A DNA stretch of 54,335 bases, taken from the NCBI GenBank assembly GCA_041984585.1, contig JBHIXX010000017.1, positions 1-54,335 on the forward strand. Direction: 5' to 3'. Below are positions 1-8,194 of this stretch, piece after piece (position 1 is the stretch's first letter; every line of letters starts with the position of its first letter). Position numbers and translations under genes: made by a program. The notes under the pieces were generated by a model. That model was not told where the DNA came from, made no database searches, and was given only the letters and a program-made list of their open reading frames with translations. Origin of the DNA: Pseudolysinimonas_A sp041984585 (GTDB lineage: Bacteria > Actinomycetota > Actinomycetes > Actinomycetales > Microbacteriaceae).

Positions 1-1297
1 AGACGCGCCCGTGGATGCAGCCGTCGCCGACGTGGCCGTTGGGCACGCCCTCGACGCCGTGCGCGTCGAGCAGCGCCTCGAAGTCGCGCAGGTAGGCGCC
101 GAGCTTCTCCGGCGGCACCGCGGCGTCCTCGAGAGCCGGCCAGGCGGGCTCCCCGCCGAGTGTGCGCCCGGCGAGGCCGGCGCCGTCCTCGCGGATCTTC
201 CAGATCGCCGACTGCGCGGGTCCCGGCTCGTACATCGCCGACCCCGACGCCCCGGATGCGGCGAGCAGCTTCTCGGCGCGCGCTCGGGTCTCGGCCGGGT
301 CGGCGCCCGACATCTCGACGAGCAGCCACCCCGCGCCCTCCGGCAGGTCGGGCACGGCGGCGGCGCCGCGCGCCTTCGCGAAGATGTCGACCAGGTCGCG
401 ACCCAGCCCCTCGATCGCGCCCGGACCGTGGGAGAGCACGGTGGGGACGGCATCCGCCGCGTCGGCCATCGACGGGTAGCCCAGCACGACGAGCAGCGGC
501 GCGATCGGCACGTCGACGAGCCGCACGGTCGCGGAGAGCAGCACGCCGCACGTGCCCTCGGTACCGACGAGCGCACGGGCGACCGAGTGGCCGCGCTCGG
601 GAAGCAGGTGCTCGAGCGAGTAGCCCGAGACCTGGCGGCCGAAGCGGCCGAACTCGGTGCGGATGACCGCGAGGTGGCGGGCGACGAAGTCGTCGAGCCC
701 GGGCACCACGGCGAGGTCGTCGGAGGCGGTGAACCGGCGCCCGTCGCCGTCGATCAGCTCCATCTCGATCACGTTGTCGTTGGTGCGGCCGAAGCCGATG
801 GAGTGGTTGCCGCAGGCGTCGTTGCCGATCATCCCGCCGAGGGTGGCGCGCGCCCACGTCGACGGGTCGGGACCGAAGCGCAGGCCGTGCGGCGCCGCCG
901 CCTTCTGCAGGGCGCCCATCACGACGCCCGGCTCGACCCGCGCGGTGCGGGCGACCGGATCGATGTCGAGGATGCGATTCATGTGCCGCGAGAAGTCGAG
1001 CACGACGCCCGGTCCGATCGCGTTGCCGGCGATCGAGGTGCCGCCGCCGCGCGGGGTGATCGGCAGCCCGTGCGCCCGGGCCAGCTCGAGGGTCGCCTCG
1101 ACGTCGTCGGCGTCGCGCGGGAACACGACGACCTCGGGCACGATGCGGTAGTTCGAGGCGTCGCTGGAGTACTCGGCGCGCCGCCGCACCGAGGTGTCGA
1201 CCAGTCGCCCCTCGGCGTCGCCCAGGCGTGCCCGGAGGGCGGTGGCGAAGTCCGTCGCGTCGGCGTCGGCGCGCGGGGCGGGGGCGGTGAGGGTCAC
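1..1297 (-). CDS. FAD-binding oxidoreductase, GlcD/D-lactate dehydrogenase type (partial, C-terminus off window)
   Basis: The complement of the first 1.3 kb reads as one uninterrupted protein that leaves the window at base 1. About 60-80 residues in it has the PP-loop of the FAD_binding_4 (PCMH/VAO) fold, seen as TPRGGGTSIAGNA, followed by GPDPSTWARATLGGMIGNDACG, which contacts the FAD diphosphate. Later it has the C-terminal FAD-oxidase domain with GHVGDGCIHGRV near the window edge. Family members oxidise 2-hydroxy acids such as D-lactate or glycolate; many actinobacterial ones continue into a 4Fe-4S domain, which cannot be checked here. The GTG start at 1297 is chosen because a TAGCGT box lies 7 bases upstream; an in-frame GTG at 1306 would overlap that box. 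It is divergent from the amidohydrolase gene. The exact substrate is unknown. Confidence 0.85.
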   Translation of the reverse strand, partial: MTLTAPAPRADADATDFATALRARLGDAEGRLVDTSVRRRAEYSSDASNYRIVPEVVVFPRDADDVEATLELARAHGLPITPRGGGTSIAGNAIGPGVVLDFSRHMNRILDIDPVARTARVEPGVVMGALQKAAAPHGLRFGPDPSTWARATLGGMIGNDACGNHSIGFGRTNDNVIEMELIDGDGRRFTASDDLAVVPGLDDFVARHLAVIRTEFGRFGRQVSGYSLEHLLPERGHSVARALVGTEGTCGVLLSATVRLVDVPIAPLLVVLGYPSMADAADAVPTVLSHGPGAIEGLGRDLVDIFAKARGAAAVPDLPEGAGWLLVEMSGADPAETRARAEKLLAASGASGSAMYEPGPAQSAIWKIREDGAGLAGRTLGGEPAWPALEDAAVPPEKLGAYLRDFEALLDAHGVEGVPNGHVGDGCIHGRV

Positions 1298-1304
1298 GCT
1301 TCGC

Positions 1305-1310
1305 ACGCTA
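1305..1310 (-). promoter_or_regulatory. -10 box of leaderless promoter for the FAD oxidoreductase
   Basis: TAGCGT (TAnnnT form) lies 7 bases upstream of the GTG at 1297, so transcription would begin at or next to the start codon. No convincing -35 box is seen. Confidence 0.45.
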
Positions 1311-1493
1311 ATCGGCGTGCGCGCGGCGGGCGGGGAGGCGTCCCGCGAGGCGGACACCACCGGCCGCGACCCGGGCGCAGCCCCGCGCGCCCGCTCGCGC
1401 CGCGCGAGGCGCGTCGGCGGCGCCGCCCGACCCGGCGCGCTTTGTAGGCTGACCCCGCGCTGCCGGGTCGTCGGCGCGCGGGAAGGGACGAGC

Positions 1494-2939
1494 ATGCTGC
1501 TCCGCGGCGCGCGGCTCCGCGGCTCCGATGCGCCGCTCGACATCCGCGTCCGCGACGGGGTGCTGCACGTGCCGCCGGCCGGCGCGCACCCCGAGCGCGG
1601 CGAGGAGGTCGTCGACCTCGACGGCCGCTGGGTGGTGCCCGGTCTCTGGGATCAGCACGTGCACATGGGGCAGTGGGCGCTCGCCGCGCGACGGCTCGAC
1701 GTCGGCGCGGCGGAGAGCGCCGCCCACGCCGTGGCCCTCGTGCGGGCCCGCGTCGAGGCGGCCGCGCCGGACCCGGGGGAGGTGCTCGTCGGACAGGGCT
1801 TCCGCGACGCGCTCTGGCCCGATCCGCTCGGCGACGACGCCGCCGATCTGCTCGACATCGGCGACGTGCCGGTGGTGCTGGTGAGCGGCGACGTGCACTG
1901 CACCTGGGCGAACCGCGCCGCGCTCCGGATGCTGGGGCGGCCCGACACGGATGCGGTGCTCCGCGAGCAGGCGGCCTTCGACCTGACCCGCGAGATCTCA
2001 CGCGCGCCGCGCGCGGTGCTCGACCGCTGGGTGCTCGACGCGGCCGCGTCCGCCGCCGCGCGAGGGGTGGTCGGCATCCGGGACTTCGAGATGGACGACG
2101 CGCCGGGGGCCTGGGCCGAGCGCTTCGCCGCCGGGTTCCGCGGCCTGCGGGTGCGGGCGGCGGTCTACCCGCACGACCTCGCCCGGCACGACGCGCGTGC
2201 CGCCGGGTCTCCCCGCCCCACCGGTGCGGCGCTCGACCCGAGCGGGCTGCTCGAGCAGGGCCCGCTCAAGCTGTTCACCGACGGCTCCCTCAACACCCGC
2301 ACCGCGTGGTGCGACGCCCCCTACCCGGAGGGCGGGCACGGCGAGCCGCACTACGACCCCGCCGGGCTGCTCGCGGCCGCACGGGAGGGCGCTGCGCGCG
2401 GCCTGACCCCGGCGATCCACGCGATCGGGGATCGGGCGGTGGCGCTCGCGCTCGACACGTTCGCGGCGCTCGGGTCGGGCGGCTCGATCGAGCACGCCCA
2501 ACTGGTGCGCCCGACCGACCTGCCGCGGTTCGCCGAGCTCGGCGTGGTGGCGAGCGTGCAGCCCGAGCACGCGATGGACGACCGCGACGTCGCCGACGAC
2601 CAGTGGGCGGGGAACACCGCGCGCTCGTTCCCCTACGCCGCGCTCGTCGCCGCCCGCGCGGTGCTGGCGTTCGGTTCCGACGCCCCGGTCGCGCCGCTCG
2701 ACCCGTGGACCGCGATGGACGCCGCCGTCACCCGCTCCCGCGACGGGCGCGACCCGTGGCATCCGGAGCAGTCCCTGCCGGCCGCTGCGGCGCTCGCGTC
2801 GTCGTCCGACGGCCGCCGGCTCGCCGACGGCGACCCCGCCGACCTGGTCGTGGTCGACCGGGACCCGCTCGAGGGCCCGCTGCGGGGGATGCCCGTGCAC
2901 GCGACGATGCTGGCGGGGGAGTGGACCTTCACCGCCTAG
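1494..2939 (+). CDS. Amidohydrolase family protein (YtcJ-like)
   Basis: This 481-residue protein matches the metal-dependent amidohydrolase_3 group. It has the metal-binding H55-V56-H57 pair in WDQHVHMG near the N-terminus, LKLFTDGSLNTRTAW in the middle, AIHAIGDRAV with a further metal-ligand His, and the terminal GSDAPVAPLDPW containing the catalytic Asp. The N-terminal strand set (LRGARLRG ... GRWVVPG) is the usual urease-like composite beta domain. Such enzymes hydrolyse amide or related C-N bonds; substrates of the YtcJ group are mostly unknown. The ATG at 1494 follows GGAAGGGACG. It stands alone; its stop codon lies inside the first copy of a 16-bp tandem repeat. Confidence 0.85.
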   Translation: MLLRGARLRGSDAPLDIRVRDGVLHVPPAGAHPERGEEVVDLDGRWVVPGLWDQHVHMGQWALAARRLDVGAAESAAHAVALVRARVEAAAPDPGEVLVGQGFRDALWPDPLGDDAADLLDIGDVPVVLVSGDVHCTWANRAALRMLGRPDTDAVLREQAAFDLTREISRAPRAVLDRWVLDAAASAAARGVVGIRDFEMDDAPGAWAERFAAGFRGLRVRAAVYPHDLARHDARAAGSPRPTGAALDPSGLLEQGPLKLFTDGSLNTRTAWCDAPYPEGGHGEPHYDPAGLLAAAREGAARGLTPAIHAIGDRAVALALDTFAALGSGGSIEHAQLVRPTDLPRFAELGVVASVQPEHAMDDRDVADDQWAGNTARSFPYAALVAARAVLAFGSDAPVAPLDPWTAMDAAVTRSRDGRDPWHPEQSLPAAAALASSSDGRRLADGDPADLVVVDRDPLEGPLRGMPVHATMLAGEWTFTA

Positions 2940-3004
2940 AGCCTTCACCGCCGAGAACCTTCACCGCCCAGAACCTTCACAGCGCAGAACCTTCACAGCG
3001 CAGA
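2925..3004. repeat. Five tandem copies of a 16-bp unit spanning the amidohydrolase stop codon
   Basis: Units start at 2925, 2941, 2957, 2973 and 2989. The last two are identical (ACCTTCACAGCGCAGA) and the earlier ones differ from these at a few positions, for example ACCTTCACCGCCTAGA, which encodes the last codons and stop of the upstream protein. The graded divergence suggests stepwise tandem duplication from the gene's end. Confidence 0.9.
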
Positions 3005-3006
3005 CG

Positions 3007-3042
3007 CGACGACGCCCGCCCCCGGAGGGACGGGCGTCGTCG
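3007..3042. terminator. Bidirectional hairpin terminator between amidohydrolase and dps
   Basis: A perfect 12-bp stem (CGACGACGCCCG with its complement) encloses a 12-base loop between two converging genes. No T-tract follows on either side, which is common for actinobacterial terminators. Confidence 0.7.
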
Positions 3043-3056
3043 AACGTCGGGTCGGG

Positions 3057-3545
3057 TCAGCTCTCGGCGATGTGCGCGAAGAGGAACCAGCGGTCCTTCT
3101 CGAGCCCGAGCGCGATCTCGATGGCGACGTCCTGGCTGGCCTGGTCGAGCTCGTCGAGCTCGTCGACCGCCGTGCGCACGGTCTTCAGCGCGGCGTCGAT
3201 CTGCGCGATGACCTCGCGCACCACGGTGTCCGACTGCTGGAAGCCGGGGGTCAGCGCCGGCAGCGTCGTCTTCGCGGCGACGGTCGCGACGCGGGAGTCG
3301 ATCGGCAGCCCCAGGGCGACGACCCGCTCGGCGGCGAGGTCGGCGTACGCCTGGGCGTGCTCCACGACCGTGTCGAGCAGCTCGTGCACGGCCTGGAAGT
3401 TGGCGCCGCGCACGTGCCAGTGCGCCTGCTTGCCGTCGACGACGAGCGCCTCGAGGTCGATGACGACCGGCTCGAGGAACTGGGCGACCCCGGCGGTCAC
3501 GTCGGGGTCGATCGAACTGGTGGGAACGGTCTGCGTCTTGCTCAT
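3057..3545 (-). CDS. dps: Dps family ferritin-like DNA-protection protein
   Basis: The 162-residue protein has the complete Dps ferroxidase signature. KQAHWHVRGANF carries H42, AVHELLD carries H54 and D58, and ADLAAER carries D69 and E73. These correspond to the intersubunit iron site of Escherichia coli Dps (H51, H63, D67, D78, E82). Dps dodecamers oxidise ferrous iron with peroxide, store ferric iron and can bind DNA; here the N-terminal tail is short and only weakly basic, so DNA binding is uncertain. The start at 3545 is preceded by GGAAGGAG. The promoter and a DtxR-like half site lie upstream. The gene converges with the amidohydrolase and is monocistronic. Confidence 0.9.
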   Translation of the reverse strand: MSKTQTVPTSSIDPDVTAGVAQFLEPVVIDLEALVVDGKQAHWHVRGANFQAVHELLDTVVEHAQAYADLAAERVVALGLPIDSRVATVAAKTTLPALTPGFQQSDTVVREVIAQIDAALKTVRTAVDELDELDQASQDVAIEIALGLEKDRWFLFAHIAES

Positions 3546-3578
3546 GGGGGAGCTCCTTCCGGGATCTCTCTGAATGGA

Positions 3579-3626
3579 ACGCTAGCCAGCCGTGAGCATT
3601 CCGCAAGGCAGCCGAGGCTCACCTGA
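3579..3626 (-). promoter_or_regulatory. dps promoter with possible DtxR/IdeR-like site
   Basis: On the minus strand TTGCGG (3601-3606) and TAGCGT (3579-3584) are separated by 16 bases, a plausible -35/-10 pair. Just upstream, plus-strand AGGCTCACCTGA (3615-3626) matches one half of the IdeR/DtxR consensus closely (TTAGGTTAGGCTCACCTAA); the other half is poor. Iron control of dps by this regulator family is known in actinobacteria; here it is only suggested. Confidence 0.35.
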
Positions 3627-3744
3627 GTACGTGTCGCGCCCCGCGGGCTGAGACGCCGGACACGCCGTCCGGGGGTTGTCCCCACCCCGCTTCCGGCCGT
3701 CGGCTCCCTGTCGCGCGCGCCCCCGACGGCAGGATGGTGGAGTC

Positions 3745-5088
3745 ATGACCGACACCACCCCCGCCGACACCGCCGCCGCGCGGCCCCTCTACCTGCGCCT
3801 CTGGGCGAACGCGCCGCGAGAGCTGCTGGCCGTGCTGCTCTCGTTCCTGCTGTCGCTGTTCGGATTCGGCCTGGCGTTCGCGCTCATCTCGGCCGGCACC
3901 GGCACCGTTCCAGTGCTCGTCGGCGTCGTCTTCCTCGTCGGCGGCCTCTACGTCGCCCGGTTCGTCGGCGCCGGTCACCTCGGCATCCAGCGGCTCGCCC
4001 GGCGACCGCACATCCCCGCGCCGATCTGGACCCGCGAGCCGGGCTTCTGGGGGTGGGCGCGCAGCCTGTTCGGCAGCGGGCGCACCTGGCTCTACCTCGT
4101 GCACGCGCTGGTGCACTTCGTGCTCGCGATGCTCTCGTTCACCCTCGTCGTCGCGTGGCTGGCCACCGGTCTCGGCGGCGCGACCTCGGCGATCTGGCGC
4201 GCGCTCGCGCCCGAGTCGGTCGACGGCATCGCCGACGTGCTCATCGTCGCCTTCGGCTGGCACCCGGTGGTCGGCGTGATCACCGAGACCGTGATCGGTC
4301 TGGGCATGCTCGCGACGCTGCCGTTCCTGCTCGCCGGCCTCGGCTGGGCCGACTGGGGCCTCGCCCGCGGCCTGCTCGGCACCTCGCGCACGGCCGCCCT
4401 CCAGCGCGAGGTCGCGGACCTCACCGCGTCGCGCTCCGCCGCGGTCGCCGCGGAGGGCACCGCGCTGCGCCGACTGGAGCGCGACATCCACGACGGCCCG
4501 CAGCAGCGGCTGGTGCGGCTGCAGATGGACCTCGCCGCCGCCGAGCGGCAGCTGGCGGCCGACCCGGATGCCGCCGCCCGGCTGATCGCCGAGGCGCGCT
4601 CGCAGTCGCGGGAGGCGCTCGAGGAGCTGCGCGCGCTCTCGCGGGGGTTCTCGCCGCCGATCCTGCAGGACCGCGGACTGGTCGCCGCCCTCGAGTCGCT
4701 GGCCGTGCGCAGCGCGACGACGGTGAGCGTCGCCTCCGAGCTGCCCGCCGACGCCGCCGTGCCGGTCGAGGTGGAGCGCAACGCCTACTTCATCGCCGCC
4801 GAGGCGCTCACCAACGCCGTGAAGCACGCCGACGCGCGCGAGGTGCGGGTGCGGGTGGCGACCTCCGTCGACCCCGCGACGGGCGGGTCGTGGCTCGACA
4901 TCGAGGTGGTCGACGACGGGATCGGCGGGGCGACCGCTGTGCCCGGCCACGGCATCGCGGGCCTGCAGGAGCGCGCCCACGGCCTCGGCGGAACGGTCGA
5001 GGTGCACAGCCCGGCCGGCGGCCCCACGCGTCTCGTCGCGCGTCTGCCGCTTCCGGCGGTCGCCACGGATGCCAGAGTGGGCTCGTGA
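3745..5088 (+). CDS. Sensor histidine kinase of the NarL/DesK type
   Basis: This 447-residue protein has an N-terminal membrane sensor region with about four hydrophobic segments (residues 30-225), then a HisKA_3 dimerisation domain with H249 in LERDIHDGPQQR as the phosphorylated histidine. A HATPase follows, with NAVKHADA (N box) and DDGIGG plus GHGIAGLQERA (G boxes). Such kinases sense envelope or small-molecule cues and phosphorylate LuxR-type regulators. The partner is the next gene, with which it overlaps by four bases. The ATG at 3745 is preceded by GATGGT at a 6-base distance, a weak leaderless -10. The signal sensed is unknown. Confidence 0.85.
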   Translation: MTDTTPADTAAARPLYLRLWANAPRELLAVLLSFLLSLFGFGLAFALISAGTGTVPVLVGVVFLVGGLYVARFVGAGHLGIQRLARRPHIPAPIWTREPGFWGWARSLFGSGRTWLYLVHALVHFVLAMLSFTLVVAWLATGLGGATSAIWRALAPESVDGIADVLIVAFGWHPVVGVITETVIGLGMLATLPFLLAGLGWADWGLARGLLGTSRTAALQREVADLTASRSAAVAAEGTALRRLERDIHDGPQQRLVRLQMDLAAAERQLAADPDAAARLIAEARSQSREALEELRALSRGFSPPILQDRGLVAALESLAVRSATTVSVASELPADAAVPVEVERNAYFIAAEALTNAVKHADAREVRVRVATSVDPATGGSWLDIEVVDDGIGGATAVPGHGIAGLQERAHGLGGTVEVHSPAGGPTRLVARLPLPAVATDARVGS

Positions 5089-5747
5089 GCGGACTGCGGG
5101 TGGCGGTGGCCGACGACTCGGTGCTGCTGCGCGAGGGGCTCGTGCGAGTGCTCGAGGAGGCGGGCCACGAGGTGGTCGGCGGCTACGGCGACGCCGACGC
5201 ACTGCTCGCGGCGCTCGACGGGGCGACCGCGGCATCCCGCCCCGACCTGGTGCTGCTCGACGTGCGGATGCCGCCCACCTTCCGCGATGAGGGCGTGCGG
5301 GCCGCCCTCGACATCCGATCGCGGATGCCGGAGGTCGGCATCCTGCTGCTCTCCCAGTACGTCGAGGTGGCCTACGCGCAGGAGCTGCTCGGCTCGGGGC
5401 AGGGGCGGGTCGGCTACCTGCTGAAGGACCGGGTCGCGTCGCTCGACGACCTCACCGACGCGGTCGACCGCATCGCGGCCGGCGGCACCGTGCTCGACCC
5501 CGAGGTGGTGGCGCAGCTGCTCGGCCGCCGCCAGGACCCGCTCGCCACGCTCACCCCGCGCGAGCGCGAGGTGCTGCAGCACATGGCGGAGGGGCGCTCC
5601 AACGTCGCGATCGCCGCGGCCATGTTCATCGGCGTCGGCGCGGTGGAGAAGAACGTCACGGCGATCTTCCAAAAGCTCGGGCTCGAGGACTCCGGCACCG
5701 ACCACCGGCGGGTGCTCGCCGTGATCGCCTGGCTGCAGCGCGACTGA
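5085..5747 (+). CDS. Response regulator, NarL/LuxR family
   Basis: A 220-residue protein. An N-terminal receiver domain has acidic D10/D11 and the phospho-acceptor D59 in LVLLDVRMPP. The C-terminal LuxR HTH begins at LTPREREVLQHMAEG, with recognition helix VGAVEKNVTAIFQKL. It starts with GTG inside the kinase stop codon (GTGA overlap), so the two proteins are translationally coupled and almost certainly form one phosphorelay. It probably controls genes elsewhere, since no obvious export or resistance operon follows. Confidence 0.9.
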   Translation: MSGLRVAVADDSVLLREGLVRVLEEAGHEVVGGYGDADALLAALDGATAASRPDLVLLDVRMPPTFRDEGVRAALDIRSRMPEVGILLLSQYVEVAYAQELLGSGQGRVGYLLKDRVASLDDLTDAVDRIAAGGTVLDPEVVAQLLGRRQDPLATLTPREREVLQHMAEGRSNVAIAAAMFIGVGAVEKNVTAIFQKLGLEDSGTDHRRVLAVIAWLQRD

Positions 5748-5771
5748 GCCCGGCGGCTCTCAGCGCGCGGT

Positions 5772-5960
5772 TCAGCGCACCCGGCCGCGGCCGAAGATCA
5801 GCCAGAGGATCGACCCGAGGATGCTGAGGAAGAACGCCACCAGCGTCCACAGGATCTTGCCGAGCACCCCGTGGTTCGGGTTCTTGATGATCGACACCAG
5901 CGTGATGATGAAGACGACCAGCGCGATGATGCCGCCGAACGTGAATGTGATCGGTTCCAT
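5772..5960 (-). CDS. Small PLDc_N-domain membrane protein
   Basis: A 62-residue protein with two hydrophobic helices (about residues 8-26 and 35-55). Between them lies NPNHGVLGKILWTL, the typical pattern of the phospholipase D N-terminal (PLDc_N) membrane module found as a stand-alone small protein in many actinobacteria. It lacks any catalytic HKD motif, so no enzymatic role is proposed. The start is supported by TACGCT 6 bases upstream of the ATG. Its 3' end faces the response regulator stop 24 bases away. Confidence 0.7.
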   Translation of the reverse strand: MEPITFTFGGIIALVVFIITLVSIIKNPNHGVLGKILWTLVAFFLSILGSILWLIFGRGRVR

Positions 5961-5966
5961 GCCGCG

Positions 5967-5972
5967 AGCGTA
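5967..5972 (-). promoter_or_regulatory. -10 box of leaderless promoter for the PLDc_N protein
   Basis: TACGCT is followed by exactly 6 bases and then the ATG at 5960. Confidence 0.5.
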
Positions 5973-6024
5973 GCCGGGCTCGGCGACGGCGCCGCGGACG
6001 GGCGTCGGGTGCGCAGGCGGTCGG

Positions 6025-6177
6025 TCAGGCGACGGCGGCGTGCAGCGGCGCGGTCTCGCCTGCGCGGATCGCGTTGGTCCAGCTGAAGCCGTTCCACCAG
6101 CGCAGCTGGGGCAGGCCCAGCGGGTCGCGGTACCAGCCGGCGGGCGCGACGGGAGGCGTCATCGGATCGGGAGTCAT
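6025..6177 (-). CDS. 50-residue DUF2510 mini-protein
   Basis: The complement encodes a 50-residue protein starting MTPDPMTPPVAPAGWYRDPL. The segment PAGWYRDPLGLPQLRWWNGFSWT is a nearly complete DUF2510 motif: Gly-Trp-Tyr near the start, Arg-Trp-Trp-Asn-Gly-x-x-Trp-Thr at the end. DUF2510 usually sits at the N-terminus of larger actinobacterial membrane proteins; here nothing follows it, and there is no membrane helix. It may be a free-standing small protein or a truncated relic. No clear ribosome-binding site or promoter is seen. Confidence 0.6.
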   Translation of the reverse strand: MTPDPMTPPVAPAGWYRDPLGLPQLRWWNGFSWTNAIRAGETAPLHAAVA

Positions 6178-6395
6178 GTCGGGTCTCCGTGGGTGCGGAG
6201 GGTGATGCGGTGGGGCGCGGTGGGTTCCGCTCAGGCGATCCGGCTAGGGTTCCGGCTCGCGACTCTCGGAACGATAGTCCCCCTTTCGGCGGACCGGAAC
6301 CCCACTGTGGGGGTCATTGCGCCCGCATCCCCGGGGAGGCGCGACGCGTGCCCGGCGGACGGGTCCACCTGCTGCCGGCCCGGAGGGACGGGGAG
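6178..6395. other. Intergenic region downstream of tRNA-Gly
   Basis: No gene is recognised. It holds a short CCCC/GGGG inverted repeat near 6299-6315 that might end the tRNA-Gly transcript, and an AT-richer spot near 6279-6285 (ACGATAG) that could be part of a promoter in either direction. Neither is convincing. Confidence 0.4.
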
Positions 6396-6469
6396 TGGAG
6401 GGGATGACGGGAATCGAACCCGCGTAGCCAGTTTGGAAGACTGGGGCTCTACCATTGAGCTACATCCCC
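6396..6469 (-). tRNA. tRNA-Gly (anticodon TCC)
   Basis: On the minus strand a full cloverleaf is seen. The acceptor GGGGATG pairs with CATCCCC, the anticodon loop CTTCCAA carries TCC, and the T-loop is GTTCGATTC. The 3' CCA is encoded (minus-strand TCCA, 6396-6399). It decodes GGA/GGG glycine codons. It diverges from the tRNA-Pro gene. Confidence 0.95.
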
Positions 6470-6585
6470 GGACCGGCGCGGACGCCGGGGCCAGGGAACA
6501 GCGTAGGCGATCCCGAGCCCCTCGCGCGTCACCACCGGGCGCGGCGTCCGTCGCGGGCCGTTAGACTGTGCCGGGCCATTCCCAG

Positions 6586-6660
6586 CGGGGCGTAGCTCAG
6601 CTTGGCTAGAGCACCCGCTTTGGGAGCGGGAGGTCGCAGGTTCGAATCCTGTCGCCCCGA
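6586..6660 (+). tRNA. tRNA-Pro (anticodon TGG)
   Basis: The acceptor CGGGGCG pairs with CGCCCCG, with discriminator A at 6660. The anticodon stem CCGCT/AGCGG encloses TTTGGGA, giving TGG. The T-arm is CAGGTTCGAATCCTG. CCA is not encoded. A TAGACT at 6562-6567 is a possible -10 box. The gene lies 66 bases before tig with no terminator between them, so both may share a transcript. Confidence 0.95.
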
Positions 6661-6726
6661 CGGTGCCGCATACGGCACGCCGGCATCCCAGGCCGAATCC
6701 CCATCGACTCCAGGAGACGCACCCCC

Positions 6727-8091
6727 ATGGTCACGACGACCGTCGAGAAGCTCTCGCCGACGCGCGTGAAGCTGAACATCACGGTGACGCCGGACGAGCT
6801 GAAGCCCAGCATCGATCACGCGTACCAGCACATCGCCGAGCAGGTGAACATCCCCGGCTTCCGCAAGGGTAAGGTGCCGCCGCCGATCATCGACCAGCGC
6901 GTCGGCCGCGCCGAGGTGCTCAACCACGCGGTGAGCGAGGGCATCGACCGCCTCTACCGCGAGGCGGCGCAGGAGGAGGGACTGAAGCCCCTCGGCCGCC
7001 CCGAGGCCGACATCGCCCAGTGGCCGAGCGAGAAGGACTTCTCGGGCGACCTGCTGCTCACCGTCGAGGTCGACGTGCGGCCGGAGTTCACCCTGCCGAA
7101 GTACGAGGGCCTGAAGCTCGAGGTCGAGCCGATCGAGGTGACCCCGGATGAGGTGGAGGCCGAGCTGGAGAACCTGCGCGGCCGCTTCGGCACCCTCGTC
7201 ACGGTGGAGCGCCCCGCCAAGAAGGGCGACTTCCTCTCGCTCGACCTGACCGCCACCATCGGCGGCGAGACGGTCGACACCGCCAGCAACATCTCCTACG
7301 AGCTGGGCTCGGGCGAGCTGATCGACGGCATCGACGACGCCCTCGACACGCTCACCGCCGGCGAGAGCACTACGTTCGAGTCGGAGCTGCTCGGCGGCGA
7401 CCACGAGGGCGAGAAGGCGCAGATCGCCGTCACGCTGCTCAGCGTGAAGGAGCGCGAGCTGCCCGAGGCCGACGACGAGTTCGCCCAGATCGCCAGCCAG
7501 TTCGACACCATCGGCGAGCTCCGCGCCGACCTGCGCGAGCAGCTCGCGAAAAGCAAGTCGTTCTCGCAGGCCGTCGAGGCGCGCGACAAGATCGTCCCCG
7601 CGCTGCTCGAGAAGGTCGAGATCCCCGTTCCGCAGGGCCTCATCGAGGCCGAGGTGCACCGTCACCTCGAGCAGGAGAACCGCCTCGAGGACGACGAGCA
7701 CCGCGCCGAGGTGACCGAGAGCACCGAGAAGACGTTCCGCAGCCAGATCCTGCTCGACGCGATCGCCGAGGCCGAGAAGGTGCAGGTCGGTCAGCAGCAG
7801 CTGATGTCGTACCTGATGAGCATGAGCCAGCAGTACGGCATGGAGCCGGGCGAGTTCATCAAGGTGCTCGACCAGAACGGCCAGATCCCGTCGATGATCG
7901 GCGAGGTCGCCCGCTCGAAGGCGCTCGCCGTCGTGCTCACCACCGCCAAGGTGGTCGACACCAAGGGCAAGGCCGTCGACGTCTCGGCGCTCACCGACCA
8001 GGTGCTCGCGGGCGACGCGGAGGGTGACGACCTGCTCGCCGCCGCGGCCGCCGGCGACGATCACGACGACCACGAGGGCCACTCGCACTGA
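6727..8091 (+). CDS. tig: Trigger factor, ribosome-associated chaperone and prolyl isomerase
   Basis: The 454-residue length and domain order fit trigger factor. The N-terminal ribosome-binding domain (1-115) has the signature GFRKGKVPPPI around 45-55. A central FKBP-type PPIase domain follows (about 155-245, GDFLSLDLTATIGG onward), then a helical C-terminal chaperone domain. It docks at the ribosome exit tunnel and shields nascent chains. The last residues form a His/Asp-rich tail (DDHDDHEGHSH), common in actinobacterial trigger factors and possibly metal binding. The start follows CAGGAG. A strong terminator follows the stop. It heads the tig-clpP-clpX quality-control neighbourhood. Confidence 0.98.
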   Translation: MVTTTVEKLSPTRVKLNITVTPDELKPSIDHAYQHIAEQVNIPGFRKGKVPPPIIDQRVGRAEVLNHAVSEGIDRLYREAAQEEGLKPLGRPEADIAQWPSEKDFSGDLLLTVEVDVRPEFTLPKYEGLKLEVEPIEVTPDEVEAELENLRGRFGTLVTVERPAKKGDFLSLDLTATIGGETVDTASNISYELGSGELIDGIDDALDTLTAGESTTFESELLGGDHEGEKAQIAVTLLSVKERELPEADDEFAQIASQFDTIGELRADLREQLAKSKSFSQAVEARDKIVPALLEKVEIPVPQGLIEAEVHRHLEQENRLEDDEHRAEVTESTEKTFRSQILLDAIAEAEKVQVGQQQLMSYLMSMSQQYGMEPGEFIKVLDQNGQIPSMIGEVARSKALAVVLTTAKVVDTKGKAVDVSALTDQVLAGDAEGDDLLAAAAAGDDHDDHEGHSH

Positions 8092-8108
8092 GCGACCCTG
8101 CGCGCGTC

Positions 8109-8140
8109 GAACGGCCGGACCCCTCGGGGTCCGGCCGTTC
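8109..8140 (+). terminator. Strong hairpin terminator after tig
   Basis: A perfect 14-bp GC-rich stem (8109-8122 with 8127-8140) is closed by a CTCG loop, 17 bases after the tig stop. No T-run follows. Confidence 0.85.
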
Positions 8141-8194
8141 CGCTCTCCGGGCGCGGGCGTTCCCGGTGTCGGCCGCACGCGGCATCCTGAGGTC

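Noticed and set aside
11..1447. A 478-residue plus-strand frame at the left edge
   Set aside because: It is the antisense of the FAD-dependent dehydrogenase, whose PP-loop and FAD motifs are clear on the minus strand.
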